Source: an uncultured Bartonella sp.
Lineage (GTDB): Bacteria > Pseudomonadota > Alphaproteobacteria > Rhizobiales > Rhizobiaceae
Reading direction: 5' to 3'
DNA: 64,000 bases
Assembly: GCF_946479275.1 (NCBI RefSeq)
Contig: NZ_CAMLFE010000004.1
Span: 310,001 to 374,000, forward strand
Positions 46,752-56,245 of this stretch are shown here, piece after piece. Under the pieces are notes generated by a model that saw only the letters and a list, made by a program, of their open reading frames with translations, was not told the DNA's origin and ran no database searches. How positions within the stretch are numbered: position 1 is the first letter of the stretch; each line of letters begins with the position of its first letter. Position numbers and translations under genes: made by a program.

Positions 46752-47283
46752 CAGTTTTCCTGAAAGCACAAAATGCGCCGGCAAATCCCAGAATAGTCAG
46801 AAAAAGACTTGCAACACCATTCCATCCTGCAAAGGAAAGCCCGAGAAAATATCCCGCTGCCTTATCGCATGAAGGAGGACGTTTGCTGTTCAAATTAGCG
46901 AGCAGATCATTTGCATCGGTGGTAATTGCGGTCGCCGCAGCCGAGCAGTCGGTTGGTCCTGGCCAGAATTTATATTCCGCACCGGCGTGATAGACAGATA
47001 ACCCGAAATTATAAAGCATGAGAAGTGCAGTGACGAGAAAAAGCGCACGGATGAGAAGACCGTGTTTTCCCTTTAAAGACAGGAGATATGTTACAATCAT
47101 CAAAGGGATGCCGAAATAATAGGGGATGCGCTCTTCAAGGCATAATTTGCATGGCATAAAGCCACCTATATGTTCGAAGCCGAGTGCCGTGCCGATCGCG
47201 ATCACCATAAAGAATAGCATCAAACACGACAGGATGGTTTGAAGTTTTCCGGATAGATGAATGGGCGAAGCAAAAGTAATCAC
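46741..47283 (-). CDS. Disulfide bond formation protein DsbB family
   Basis: About 180 residues with four membrane helices. The first cysteine pair is PCKLCLEERIPYY after helix one. The second pair (TDCS, SCDK) lies in the larger periplasmic loop, as in DsbB, which reoxidises DsbA and passes electrons to quinone. The start is placed at a GTG (47283) with AGGGGA seven bases before it; the frame upstream runs into yqaA. It lies between yqaA (11 bp) and gluQ (overlap), forming a tight operon. Confidence 0.82.
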   Translation of the reverse strand: MITFASPIHLSGKLQTILSCLMLFFMVIAIGTALGFEHIGGFMPCKLCLEERIPYYFGIPLMIVTYLLSLKGKHGLLIRALFLVTALLMLYNFGLSVYHAGAEYKFWPGPTDCSAAATAITTDANDLLANLNSKRPPSCDKAAGYFLGLSFAGWNGVASLFLTILGFAGAFCAFRKTGER

Positions 47284-47294
47284 ACAAAATTCCC

Positions 47295-47882
47295 CTAGAC
47301 CAATATTTTGTAGAAAATATAGGCAATTATCAGGACAGTACAAGCAATGGCGATAACCCATTTCAATCTCGGCAAGAGGTATTCAAGCATCGTTGCGCCA
47401 TAACGATGAATGAGCCAGGCAAGAGCATAGAACCGTGCACTGCGAGCGATAATTGCTGACAGGATGAAAATCCATATATTCATGCCCACAACACCGGCGA
47501 GAATTGTAACCACCTTGATTGGTGGAAGGTGTGATATTCCCGAAGTAATGAGCAACAGCAGAATAATTTCCATACTGGTATTGCTGCGTAATGCCTCGAA
47601 AGTCTCGAATTTTCCGTAAAATTCGAGAACCGGTTTTGCTATAGCTTCGTATGCAAAATGGCCGATCAGCCAACCGGCTATTCCGCCAAGGACTGAAAAG
47701 AGCGACGCGATAAACGCATAACGGTAGGTCTTTTCTTTATTGATAAGAGACATCGGGATAAAAAGGACGTCAGCTGGAATGAGAAAGACAGAACTTTCTA
47801 CAAAAGCGATAAATGCCAACCAGTATTCAGCCGAGCGGCGTCCTGCTAGAGATAATGTCCAGTCTCCGAGCTTTTTGAGCAT
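47295..47882 (-). CDS. YqaA family membrane protein (SNARE-associated/VTT type)
   Basis: A 195-residue integral membrane protein. It has a re-entrant region with WLAFIAFVESSVFLIPADVLFIPMSL, the acidic and proline residues typical of VTT/DedA relatives, then SVLGGIAGWLIGHFAYEAI and LPPIKVVTILAGVVGMN. The YqaA subgroup has no settled function; DedA relatives move lipids between leaflets. First gene of the yqaA-dsbB-gluQ run. Confidence 0.83.
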   Translation of the reverse strand: MLKKLGDWTLSLAGRRSAEYWLAFIAFVESSVFLIPADVLFIPMSLINKEKTYRYAFIASLFSVLGGIAGWLIGHFAYEAIAKPVLEFYGKFETFEALRSNTSMEIILLLLITSGISHLPPIKVVTILAGVVGMNIWIFILSAIIARSARFYALAWLIHRYGATMLEYLLPRLKWVIAIACTVLIIAYIFYKILV

Positions 47883-48050
47883 TTTTCGTTCCTTGTCAAT
47901 GACGCTACCTCTAATGGGGGTTAAAGCGTTAATCCAGTAGCTTGAACAAATTTTTTAAGATAATTGTGTGTAAGGCAGTTGACGAGACCTCGGTTCTTAA
48001 TATAACTCAACAAATCCGTGACACGTGGTTTGTGTCCTCACTTCATCGAT

Positions 48051-48136
48051 GCGGGTGTGGTGGAACTGGTAGACGCGCCAGACTCAAAATCTGGTTCCCA
48101 AAAGGAGTGTCGGTTCGATTCCGACCACCCGCACCA
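48051..48136 (+). tRNA. tRNA-Leu (anticodon CAA)
   Basis: An 86-nt class II tRNA with encoded CCA. The acceptor is GCGGGTG/CACCCGC with A73, the anticodon stem-loop CCAGA-CTCAAAA-TCTGG (anticodon CAA, reads UUG), followed by a long variable arm and T arm CGGTTCGATTCCG. It stands alone. No integrase or repeated tRNA end was seen nearby. Confidence 0.95.
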
Positions 48137-48567
48137 TCTGAACTTTCCTTCTCCTTTATGTTTTCTGTTATTTTTCCTCAACCGGTGTTTTAGGGAAGTC
48201 TCTTAAAACAGATTTCTCATTGAAAATTATTGGGCTGCTAACGATTTTATCGGATTCATGTTTTCGCCTCAAGCTATCCGGTCTATTTGCTACCGTTCTA
48301 TCTGTAAAAACACGATCATTGATAAGCCGCATTTCTTTGTGCTTCCAGGTTAATTCCGGAACACCCGTTTTTTTACGATTATTTTCGTCCAACCGACCAG
48401 CTTTGATGAAAAAGCATAGCGAAACACAATCTTTGGTACCACAAGCGGTGCGACTGAAAACGCGAGCCGGTTTTACCAAAAAAATTGGAAAAGAATATCT
48501 TCACCAAATCTGCCCAGTCCGTGTTAAAGATATTGGTGAAATATTAAAATCAGCAAAGGGCCAATCC
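48137..48567. other. Region between tRNA-Leu and arsC with an unusually long in-frame extension
   Basis: The frame of the ArsC gene stays open for 116 codons upstream (from 48220), and a 103-codon frame lies on the opposite strand (48168-48479). Neither has a ribosome site or a recognisable protein sequence. I call no gene here. Confidence 0.35.
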
Positions 48568-48939
48568 ATGCAAAATACCGATGTCATTATTTATCATAAT
48601 CCACGTTGTGCAACCTCACGCAGTGTAGTCGGTCTTGTGCGTGCCATGGGATATGAACCCCATATTATTGAATATCTGAAGACGCCGCCGACACCGGAAA
48701 TGCTCCTTTGGCTTGCCAGCCGTGCCAATGTTTCCATTCGCGATTTTTTAAGGACAAAAGAGCCTGCTTATAAAAAACAAGGATTGGACGATGAAACATT
48801 GCCGGATGATGTGATTGCCAAAAAAATGCATGATCATCCTGAACTCATCAACCGACCGATTGTTGTTTGCGCCAAAGGTGTTCAATTGTGCCGACCGGCA
48901 GAAACAGTAACCAACCTTCTGATTTTGCCTGAAGACTGA
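48568..48939 (+). CDS. arsC: ArsC family (glutaredoxin-type) arsenate reductase-like protein
   Basis: A 123-residue thioredoxin-fold protein. IIYHNPRCATSRSVVGLVRAMG near the N-terminus contains the catalytic cysteine of ArsC (NPxCxTSR), and LINRPIVVCAKGVQLCRPAE contains the conserved RPIV segment. It may reduce arsenate with glutathione, or belong to the related YffB/SpxA-like group; ars transport or regulator genes are not adjacent. AAAGGG is eight bases upstream of the ATG at 48568. Confidence 0.82.
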   Translation: MQNTDVIIYHNPRCATSRSVVGLVRAMGYEPHIIEYLKTPPTPEMLLWLASRANVSIRDFLRTKEPAYKKQGLDDETLPDDVIAKKMHDHPELINRPIVVCAKGVQLCRPAETVTNLLILPED

Positions 48940-48966
48940 GTTTTTTCGAAAAAGGATTTTTTAAAA

Positions 48967-48998
48967 GATAAAGAAAGCTCGAACTGGCTTTCTTTATC
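48967..48998. terminator. 12-bp inverted repeat after arsC
   Basis: GATAAAGAAAGC / GCTTTCTTTATC is a perfect stem with an 8-nt loop, 27 bp after the arsC stop. No T run follows, so its role as a terminator is not certain. The rest of the gap to 49235 is very AT-rich with no gene seen. Confidence 0.55.
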
Positions 48999-49235
48999 GC
49001 TGCCAAGTTTATTTCTGCAAATACGACTTTTAATATATTCACTATAAAAACTTATTGAATATCAATATTCGGAATTCAAGCAATAAAAATCATGTAATCT
49101 TGTGCACGTTATATAATTTAATAATGTAATTGTAATTTTATAGCGAAGAAGCGATCTCACACATTTGAATTCAATCGTAAAATCATAAGTATCGATTTAT
49201 TGAAACAATAACGTTTTTACAATTTTAAAGATCTG

Positions 49236-49952
49236 TCATTTTTCATATTTTTTAAGCAGCATATTTACAAAATCCGGTACTGTTTTTGTTGCGGGGCCGG
49301 AAATAATTTCATCAAATAATGAATAGGAATTCGGGTTGGCCGCAAGGTTGAGTTCGAAACATTCGGCGCCTGCCTGTTGTGCAAGCACCACAAAACCGGC
49401 GGCCGGATAAACGACACCTGACGTGCCGATTGCGGCAAAAATGTCGGCTTCAGCCAATGCCTTTTCGATTTGTTCCATATGAAAGGGAATTTCACCGAAC
49501 CAGACAATATCGGGTCTCAGCTTTGCCTTGGCATGACAATGGGGACAGATGCTTTCTTCTGTCACATCCCCTTTCCATTCGGCTCTTTCATGACAGGAAA
49601 GGCATAAAACGTGGTCGAGGGTGCCATGCATGTGCAGAACATTTCGTGATCCTGCTTTTTCATGCAGATTGTCGACATTCTGGGTAACAAGCAGGAAACA
49701 ATCGGGAAAATGCTTTTCAAGTGTTGCAAGTGCCAGATGCGCTTTGTTGGGGCGCGCTTTCGCCGCATCGCGGCGGCGTTCGTTATAGAAATCATTGACG
49801 AGACGCGGTGATCGTGCAAAAGCTTCAGGTGTCGCGACATCTTCGACCTTATATTTGTTCCATGTGCCATCGCTGCCACGAAAGGTTTCCAATCCGGATT
49901 CTGCGGATATACCGGCACCGGTTAAAATGACAATGTTGGGTGATTTATTCAT
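49236..49952 (-). CDS. cobB: NAD-dependent protein deacylase (sirtuin, CobB type)
   Basis: A 238-residue class III sirtuin. The NAD fold has LTGAGISAESGLETFRGSDGTW. TQNVDNLHEKAGSRNVLHMHG holds the catalytic histidine, and the zinc ribbon is CLSC...CPHC. FYNERRR carries the Tyr-x-x-Arg pair that in CobB/SIRT5 binds succinyl or malonyl groups, so desuccinylase activity is likely besides deacetylation. It removes acyl groups from lysines, for example on acetyl-CoA synthetase. Single gene. Confidence 0.93.
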   Translation of the reverse strand: MNKSPNIVILTGAGISAESGLETFRGSDGTWNKYKVEDVATPEAFARSPRLVNDFYNERRRDAAKARPNKAHLALATLEKHFPDCFLLVTQNVDNLHEKAGSRNVLHMHGTLDHVLCLSCHERAEWKGDVTEESICPHCHAKAKLRPDIVWFGEIPFHMEQIEKALAEADIFAAIGTSGVVYPAAGFVVLAQQAGAECFELNLAANPNSYSLFDEIISGPATKTVPDFVNMLLKKYEK

Positions 49953-50037
49953 TTGTTACTCGTTCGTGACAAGGGTATTTCTGTTTAATAAACAATGCAT
50001 ATGCTACAAGGGTTTTTAAATAAAAGGAATCGTTCGC

Positions 50038-52035
50038 TTGGCCTTGGATAGTGACAGCAAAAAAACACTCCGCCAGAAGGTTGAGGATGCAGATTTGGCA
50101 TTGTCACTCAAACAACGTGCCAAAAACGATACATCATGGGCTGAAGCCCAGATAGAACTTTCCGAAGCACTATTGGCACTGGCCGATGCAGAAGAAAATG
50201 AAGATGATGCGCTAACCCATTATAGCGAAGCTGCATCCGGTTTTGAAAAAGCTTTACAGGTTTTTACTCGCAAAAGCAATTTCACCCGTTGGGGAGGAAT
50301 TGTTGTTTCTTATGTGAGGTGTTTACGTAACTATTCTTTGCGTGAAGGTGGCGAAATTGCTGTTTTGCGATTGAAACGCGGACTTTCTTTACTCGACCAG
50401 GTCTATAAAGCTTTGCCGAAGAAGAAAGGCGCCTTTGATCGGGCGCTCATTTTAACGGAAAAAGGCCATGTCTATCGTGCTTTGTCCGATATTGATTTGG
50501 CAAGACCTCGCGCAGAAAGACTGAAATTGGCAATGGAAGCATTTGATGAAGCCATTGCTATTTTACGGGAAAAAGAAAATTTCCATTATTGGTCGCTCGC
50601 CGTTTCTGCAAGTGCACTGGTTGCAGCAGAATTGGCACGGATTGAGCCTGCTGAAAAAGTTCGTGGATATCTGGAACTTGCGATTGAACGATTCGAAACA
50701 GCACTTGTATTTTTTAGTGGGGACGATGCGCCGCAAGACCTTTCCTATGTTTATTTCGAAATGGGGCGGGCATTGATGCAGCTTGCAACAATCAATAGCC
50801 CTGCAAACGTAGACCTTTTGGAAAAAACGCTGATAGCCTTCGAAAAAGCGAGTGACGCATTGAATGAAGATAGCGGAACTCAGGCTCTCTTTCGGCTTCA
50901 GAGTGAAACGGCATTGGCACTTTCACTCCTTGCCCAGCAAAAAGATCGCGAGAGTGCAATTGTGCTTTTGGAAAAATCGGTTGCACTCTATCGGTCGAAT
51001 ATAGCTTTGATTAAAGACCAGAATGAAGCTTTAGGGCTTGCGATTGCTTATGGCAATTTGGGAAAAGATCTGACGCAATTAGCAAATCTGGCTGCTTCAC
51101 CGTCAGTGGAACTTGAAAAAAGATATGAAGCAATTTCCGCTTTGCGAAATGCAATCGGCAAAGAAATAAAACTCGTACGCCCGCTTGACTGGCTTTCGTT
51201 CTTTATCGAGTTGGGAGCAGCCCTTCAGGCGGCCGCGAATGTCGAGGTGCCGGAAAAACGTGGGCAATTGCTGCGAGAAGCGGTCAAGTTTTATAATGAA
51301 GTTCTGGAAACGATTAAAGGTCAAAAGAATGACAAACTCGTCAACCGGATTTTGCAATGGCGCGCGCTTGCCCGCGCCCGACTTGGCGAAGATGAAAAAA
51401 GTCGTCAGGGTTTGATCTGGTTAAAACAGGCAGAACTCGATTTCCGTCTGGCAATTTCCAAGCTTGATCTTGAAAAAGATAAAAGTGATCTTTTCCGGCT
51501 TTATAGCAATTTGGCTCACGTTCTCTATTCCATGGCCAGAAGGAAAGATTCCGAAATACCGGTCAAGTTGTTGAAATCTGCCAATAGTTCTGTTGAAACG
51601 GCTTTTCAACTTGTCGCTGACGGAGCTTCCAATAAAGATGATGAGAAATTGGAAGCCCGTGCCCATCAGGCGCTCATTTTGTGGCGTTTGGGATCTTTTG
51701 GCGGCGTGCTTGAAGCTTTTGAAAAATCACAAGCAATTTACGAGGAACTGCTTGTCTCGCCTCTAATGGAAAACAAACAGGGCAAGCTTGCAAATATAAA
51801 AATCAACTATGCTTTGATGTTGAAAGACCGGGCACAAAAAATGCCTGCAAGACAAGCCCGGTCATTGCTTGAAAAAGCTGCAAAGCTGATTGGTGAACTG
51901 AAAGAACAAGCGCAAGATCATAATGATAAGAAAGCACTCATCCGGTATGATGAGGCTTTGGCAGATATCAAGTCGAGCAGCGATGCACTTGCAAGAAAGC
52001 GGTTTTTCAATTTTTGGCCATTCAGCCGGAAATAA
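50038..52035 (+). CDS. Unassigned 665-residue helical-repeat (TPR-like) protein
   Basis: I do not recognise a named family. The protein is almost all helical and contains irregular 34-40-residue units with TPR character: YSEAASGFEKALQVF, LKLAMEAFDEAIAIL, YLELAIERFETALVFF, DLLEKTLIAFEKASDAL and EAFEKSQAIYEELL. No signal peptide or membrane helix is visible, so it is probably a cytosolic scaffold. The C-terminus ends RKRFFNFWPFSRK, a basic-aromatic tail that could touch membrane. The start is a TTG at 50038 with AAGGA nine bases upstream. Stands alone. Confidence 0.7.
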   Translation: MALDSDSKKTLRQKVEDADLALSLKQRAKNDTSWAEAQIELSEALLALADAEENEDDALTHYSEAASGFEKALQVFTRKSNFTRWGGIVVSYVRCLRNYSLREGGEIAVLRLKRGLSLLDQVYKALPKKKGAFDRALILTEKGHVYRALSDIDLARPRAERLKLAMEAFDEAIAILREKENFHYWSLAVSASALVAAELARIEPAEKVRGYLELAIERFETALVFFSGDDAPQDLSYVYFEMGRALMQLATINSPANVDLLEKTLIAFEKASDALNEDSGTQALFRLQSETALALSLLAQQKDRESAIVLLEKSVALYRSNIALIKDQNEALGLAIAYGNLGKDLTQLANLAASPSVELEKRYEAISALRNAIGKEIKLVRPLDWLSFFIELGAALQAAANVEVPEKRGQLLREAVKFYNEVLETIKGQKNDKLVNRILQWRALARARLGEDEKSRQGLIWLKQAELDFRLAISKLDLEKDKSDLFRLYSNLAHVLYSMARRKDSEIPVKLLKSANSSVETAFQLVADGASNKDDEKLEARAHQALILWRLGSFGGVLEAFEKSQAIYEELLVSPLMENKQGKLANIKINYALMLKDRAQKMPARQARSLLEKAAKLIGELKEQAQDHNDKKALIRYDEALADIKSSSDALARKRFFNFWPFSRK

Positions 52036-52084
52036 CAGCTTTTTTATTTTTGCGTATGGATAGCCTTGATTGATGCTTCAAGCA

Positions 52085-53401
52085 TCAATCGGTAAAGTGC
52101 ACAACAACACCGGGTTTAACCAGTTTTGCAAGCTCTTCCGCATCCCAATTTGTCAAACGGATGCAGCCATGACTGGACGTCTTTCCGATTCGTGAGGGAT
52201 CGGGTGTGCCATGAATGCCATAAGTCGGCTTCGATAGCGCTATCCAGACTGTTCCAACCGGTCCGTTTGGCCCCGGTGGAATGGTCAGAATTTCATTGTT
52301 GCTTCCCTGCTTGAAATTGACTTTCGGATTATAAGTGTAATTCGGGTTGAACGCGATGCGTTCAACCTGCACTGTTCCTGATGGGGAAGGATTATCGGTC
52401 GAACCGATTGTTGCCGGATATGCCACAACAAGCCGACCTTCCGCATTATAACCGCGTACCTGTTTGCGCGCCTTGTCGGCGACAATCCGGTCTACACTTT
52501 GCCGTTTCGGCAATTCCAGATTCGGAACCTTGATGGTTTCTCCGGCATGGGAAAAGTGCGCCTGCGGATTGAGCTCCTGTAGGAAGCTTTCATCAATATG
52601 AAAACGTTCGGCCAACATTTCTCTTACTGATGTGTAAGCCATGGCAGGCATTTGTGCCTTCATCGCGTAATCGGCAGGAATTGAAGAAACATATTGCCGG
52701 TTTATATCGGCTTCGGTGATCGTATATTGAGTAAAAGCTGGACCACCGGTTGCTTGCAGGGCCGAATCAAGGCGTTGTTTGTCATTCGGGTCGATAAAAC
52801 GACCACTGATTTCGCTGGCCGCTGCTGCCGCCTTGTCGAAATTGCTTCCTGCCAGACCATCAATTGCTCCCGGAGAGGACCCGAGGCGGTCCATCAGAAT
52901 TTGTACGGCTGCAACCGTTTCACGTCCCTTCGGCACGTTGATTGCCGGCGTATGTTCGGATGGCATTTCGCCAGCCTGATAACGAGGAGTATTTTTTCTG
53001 TAGGAACGCGGATTATCTTGTCCGTTGTCATGGTAGGGTCTAGCGTCGGGTGCTTCCGGAACATCCCGATCATCATAAGGGGCACCGCCTTCCATTGGGC
53101 CCTGATTATTGGTTCCATAAGGCGGCGGTGTAACACCTTGCGGATAGTTCTGCGGCTCTTCTACTCTTACAACCCGTCCATTTTCGTCAACATAAATACG
53201 CCTTCCGTATTGGTCCTGATAAATGCGCAATTGTTGATGGTGACGGGGTAAATCGGCCGGATCATAAAGTTGTGCCAGTTCTATTGTTCCGTCCTTTTGT
53301 GCGGCACTTGAAAAAGCAGATGCCGTCGACGTCAGGAAGACAACGATCGTCAGGTAGGAAACTGAAGAAATGTGGGAAGAAACTGAAGACATATGCAACA
53401 T
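52085..53401 (-). CDS. L,D-transpeptidase (YkuD/ErfK type), exported
   Basis: A 438-residue protein. The N-terminal signal sequence ends near ASAFSSA. A disordered Pro/Tyr/Gly/Asp-rich region (residues ~60-150) is followed by a peptidoglycan-binding-like helical region and then a YkuD domain (~300-438). The active site is IHGTPDPSRIGKTSSHGCIRLTN, with the catalytic Cys in SHGCIRL. Such enzymes make 3-3 peptidoglycan crosslinks or attach proteins to it, an important activity in Rhizobiales. RBS was not decisive between ATG at 53401 and 53392. Confidence 0.92.
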   Translation of the reverse strand: MLHMSSVSSHISSVSYLTIVVFLTSTASAFSSAAQKDGTIELAQLYDPADLPRHHQQLRIYQDQYGRRIYVDENGRVVRVEEPQNYPQGVTPPPYGTNNQGPMEGGAPYDDRDVPEAPDARPYHDNGQDNPRSYRKNTPRYQAGEMPSEHTPAINVPKGRETVAAVQILMDRLGSSPGAIDGLAGSNFDKAAAAASEISGRFIDPNDKQRLDSALQATGGPAFTQYTITEADINRQYVSSIPADYAMKAQMPAMAYTSVREMLAERFHIDESFLQELNPQAHFSHAGETIKVPNLELPKRQSVDRIVADKARKQVRGYNAEGRLVVAYPATIGSTDNPSPSGTVQVERIAFNPNYTYNPKVNFKQGSNNEILTIPPGPNGPVGTVWIALSKPTYGIHGTPDPSRIGKTSSHGCIRLTNWDAEELAKLVKPGVVVHFTD

Positions 53402-53850
53402 AAAACCGCACGAACTTATAGTGGTAAAACCCGGTTGATCAGAAGAATTGGCATTTCTAGACCAATTTGACGGCAGGAAAAAGGCAAGTTTTATGCTCTT
53501 ACCGTTAAATTATTTTAATTGATTGCGTTTTTATCAATAGGCTGGTCGAAAAGTAAAATGTATTTCTGGAAGAAAAGTGTGAATTTTATTTAAAGCAAAA
53601 TGCACCAACTTCTAACCGGCGGCAATTTTTCGAGTTTCGTGCCTTGTTTTCAAGCATGACAGGGTTGTCAAAGCCATTTGAAAAATAAACTGATCTCCGG
53701 AAAAAGCTGGAAAATCAGCGACGAATACGAAGGATTTGGCTTTTGGCGGGCATTGTTCTGTCCGGTTTATGCCGATATCGCTTTAATGGCGACAATTGAA
53801 TAAAAATACTGGTGAAGGGAAATGCCAACTTGACCGAGTTTACGAAATTC
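53402..53850. other. Intergenic region upstream of the L,D-transpeptidase gene
   Basis: About 450 bp without an open frame that looks like a protein. It contains the transpeptidase promoter on the minus strand and the 3' flank of tRNA-Thr. Nothing else was recognised. Confidence 0.4.
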
Positions 53851-53925
<75 letters not shown>

Positions 53926-54093
53926 TAGGAAAAATAGTTTTCGGGCGGCGTTCTGCCACATTGTAAAGAAATAGGCAAGCGGACATTCACTTTTCTCATA
54001 AGAAAAATCAAGGCAATATTCTTTGGCTGGCAATTTTTTACACATGGTGTTATGACCGGAACCGTTTTTTTGAATATTCAACAGGTTTGAAGG

Positions 54094-54255
54094 ATGGCAG
54101 ATTCAATCGCGCAGCAACGTCGGCAAATGCGGCTGGCACAACAATTGCGCGCCAATCTTTTGCGACGCAAGCAACAGGCGCGGAAACGCGACGGGGCAAG
54201 TGAAGTTGAACACCACGAAAAAACGGATGAACCCCGACATTCACCGGCAAAATAA
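54094..54255 (+). CDS. Small basic protein upstream of murA (53 aa)
   Basis: A 53-residue protein beginning MADSIAQQRRQMRLAQQLRANLLRRKQQARKR, a strongly basic helix, then a short acidic and His-rich tail. I recall small proteins of this kind encoded just before murA in many Rhizobiales; their function is unknown. ACAGG is eight bases before the ATG. The conserved position and helix pattern argue for a real gene. It could bind nucleic acid. Confidence 0.65.
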   Translation: MADSIAQQRRQMRLAQQLRANLLRRKQQARKRDGASEVEHHEKTDEPRHSPAK

Positions 54256-54435
54256 GTTTGAAACACCTTGTTGATCGACCACTTTCTGTCCGGTTTGATC
54301 CTATTTTAAACATTATAGAAACCGTTTTTGGATAAATGTGTATCGAGTCCAGTTTACGCCATGTTTTGTTACTAAAGGCTAATTGGATAAACCGACAATA
54401 ATCACTAATTGAAACCTCAGGAAAGGTCTTTCGGT

Positions 54436-55725
54436 ATGGATCGTATCAAAATTATCGGCGGGAACCGTTTGAATGGTGTGATACCCATTTCAGGTGCAAA
54501 AAATGCAGCATTGCCGTTGATGATTGCCTCTTTGCTTACCGATGATACATTGACGCTGGATAACGTTCCCCACCTTGCCGATGTCGAACAACTTATCAGG
54601 ATTCTCGGCAATCACGGTGTCGACTATTCGGTAAATGGTCGTCGGCAACATCAGGATGGTGCCTATTCCCGCACGGTTCATTTTACCGCACGCCAGATTG
54701 TTACAACGCGCGCACCCTATGAGCTTGTATCAAAAATGCGTGCAAGCTTCTGGGTGATTGCACCATTGCTCGCACGTATGGGGGAAGCTTGTGTCTCGCT
54801 CCCCGGTGGCTGCGCAATCGGAACGCGTCCGGTCGACTTTATCCTGCAGGGGCTTGAAGCACTGGGTGCAGAAATCAATATCGAGAATGGTTATGTCCAT
54901 GCCAAGGCACCAAAAGGACTAAGTGGCACAGAATTTACTTTTCCCAAAGTGACAGTCGGTGGCACCCATACTATGCTGATGGCAGCAAGTCTGGCAAAAG
55001 GCGAAACTGTTCTTCACAATGCAGCTTGCGAGCCGGAAGTGGTCAACCTTGCCGAATGCCTCAACGCAATGGGAGCAAAAATAAAGGGTGCAGGTACACC
55101 GACTATTTATATCAAGGGTGTTGACGGGCTTTCCGGCGCTCGCATCAAGGTGATTTCCGATCGTATTGAAGCCGGGACTTACGCAATGGCTGTTGCCATG
55201 ACCGGTGGTGATGTGATGCTCAAGGACGCACGTCCCGATTACTTGCGTTCGGTGCTTGATACGCTTTCCAAAACCGGCTTGGAAATCAAAGAAAGTGACG
55301 AGGGCATCCGTGTTGCAAGAAATGGCCTTGATATTGTTCCGACCGATATTGAAACACAGCCTTTCCCCGGTTTTCCGACAGATTTACAGGCGCAATTTAT
55401 GGGGCTGATGACACGTGCAAAAGGTGTTTCCCACATCACTGAGACAATTTTTGAAAACCGGTTCATGCATGTTCAGGAACTGGCACGGCTCGGTGCCCAT
55501 ATTTCGCTCTCTGGACAGACCGCAACGGTTGAAGGTGTTGAACGGCTGTTGGGGGCACAGGTTATGGCAACCGATTTGCGTGCTTCGGTTTCTCTCGTTA
55601 TTGCGGGGCTCGCCGCCGAAGGGGTTACGACGGTCAATCGTGTCTACCATCTTGATCGCGGTTTTGAACGGCTTGAAGAGAAGCTTTCAAATTGTGGTGC
55701 GCAGATTGAACGCATCAGTGGATAA
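54436..55725 (+). CDS. murA: UDP-N-acetylglucosamine 1-carboxyvinyltransferase
   Basis: A 429-residue EPT-family enzyme starting [27 protein letters not shown]. The catalytic loop is [14 protein letters not shown] with the cysteine present, so it should be sensitive to fosfomycin. The ending [20 protein letters not shown] is typical. It transfers enolpyruvate to UDP-GlcNAc, the first committed step of peptidoglycan synthesis. AGGAAAGG lies ten bases before the chosen ATG; the frame opens at 54409. First of a conserved murA-DUF2948-hisD run. Confidence 0.95.
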   Translation: MDRIKIIGGNRLNGVIPISGAKNAALPLMIASLLTDDTLTLDNVPHLADVEQLIRILGNHGVDYSVNGRRQHQDGAYSRTVHFTARQIVTTRAPYELVSKMRASFWVIAPLLARMGEACVSLPGGCAIGTRPVDFILQGLEALGAEINIENGYVHAKAPKGLSGTEFTFPKVTVGGTHTMLMAASLAKGETVLHNAACEPEVVNLAECLNAMGAKIKGAGTPTIYIKGVDGLSGARIKVISDRIEAGTYAMAVAMTGGDVMLKDARPDYLRSVLDTLSKTGLEIKESDEGIRVARNGLDIVPTDIETQPFPGFPTDLQAQFMGLMTRAKGVSHITETIFENRFMHVQELARLGAHISLSGQTATVEGVERLLGAQVMATDLRASVSLVIAGLAAEGVTTVNRVYHLDRGFERLEEKLSNCGAQIERISG

Positions 55726-55781
55726 TGCCAATATCTTTCCCGTATGAAGAAGGATAATATAAAACAGAATGGGGTTGTAGG

Positions 55782-56225
55782 ATGCCGCTTTTGAAATTGA
55801 TAGCCATGGATGATGAAGATCTCGAGATCTTGTCAGCGCATTTGCAGGATGCGGTGGTCAAGGTTGCCGATCTTGATTGGCGTTGTGGTGAAAAGCGTTT
55901 TATTGCGGCACTTAACCGTTTTGCTTGGGAAGAACAGATGAAGGGTGGGCTGTTTTCGCGTGCAAAAACCGGCGAGCGCCATCGCACTGCCCTACGTTTC
56001 GATCGTGTTTTAAGTGTCAAAACCCGCGGGTTCGACCGTGAAAAAAAAGATAATGTTTTGTCACTTCTAACGATGCAATTCCAACCGACGACAGCTCCCG
56101 CCGGCATTGTAACGCTGATTTTTTCCGGTGAAGCGGCAATCCGCCTTGAAGTGGAATGTATTGAAGCGCAATTGACCGACCTTGGTCCCGTTTGGCAAGC
56201 CAAGGCCAATCCCCATCACACATAG
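55782..56225 (+). CDS. DUF2948 family protein
   Basis: A 147-residue protein. LLKLIAMDDEDLEILSAHLQDAVVKVADL, WRCGEKRFIAALNRFAWEE and the ending IRLEVECIEAQLTDLGPVW are the conserved DUF2948 blocks of alphaproteobacteria. The fold and function are unknown. It lies between murA and hisD as in most Rhizobiales and is probably co-transcribed with them. The following hisD starts 20 bp downstream. Confidence 0.88.
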   Translation: MPLLKLIAMDDEDLEILSAHLQDAVVKVADLDWRCGEKRFIAALNRFAWEEQMKGGLFSRAKTGERHRTALRFDRVLSVKTRGFDREKKDNVLSLLTMQFQPTTAPAGIVTLIFSGEAAIRLEVECIEAQLTDLGPVWQAKANPHHT

Positions 56226-56245
56226 TTTTTTCGACAGGAAAAAGA

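Noticed and set aside
48051..48136. tRNA-Leu as an attachment site of an integrated element
   Set aside because: No duplicated tRNA end and no integrase were seen downstream within the window.
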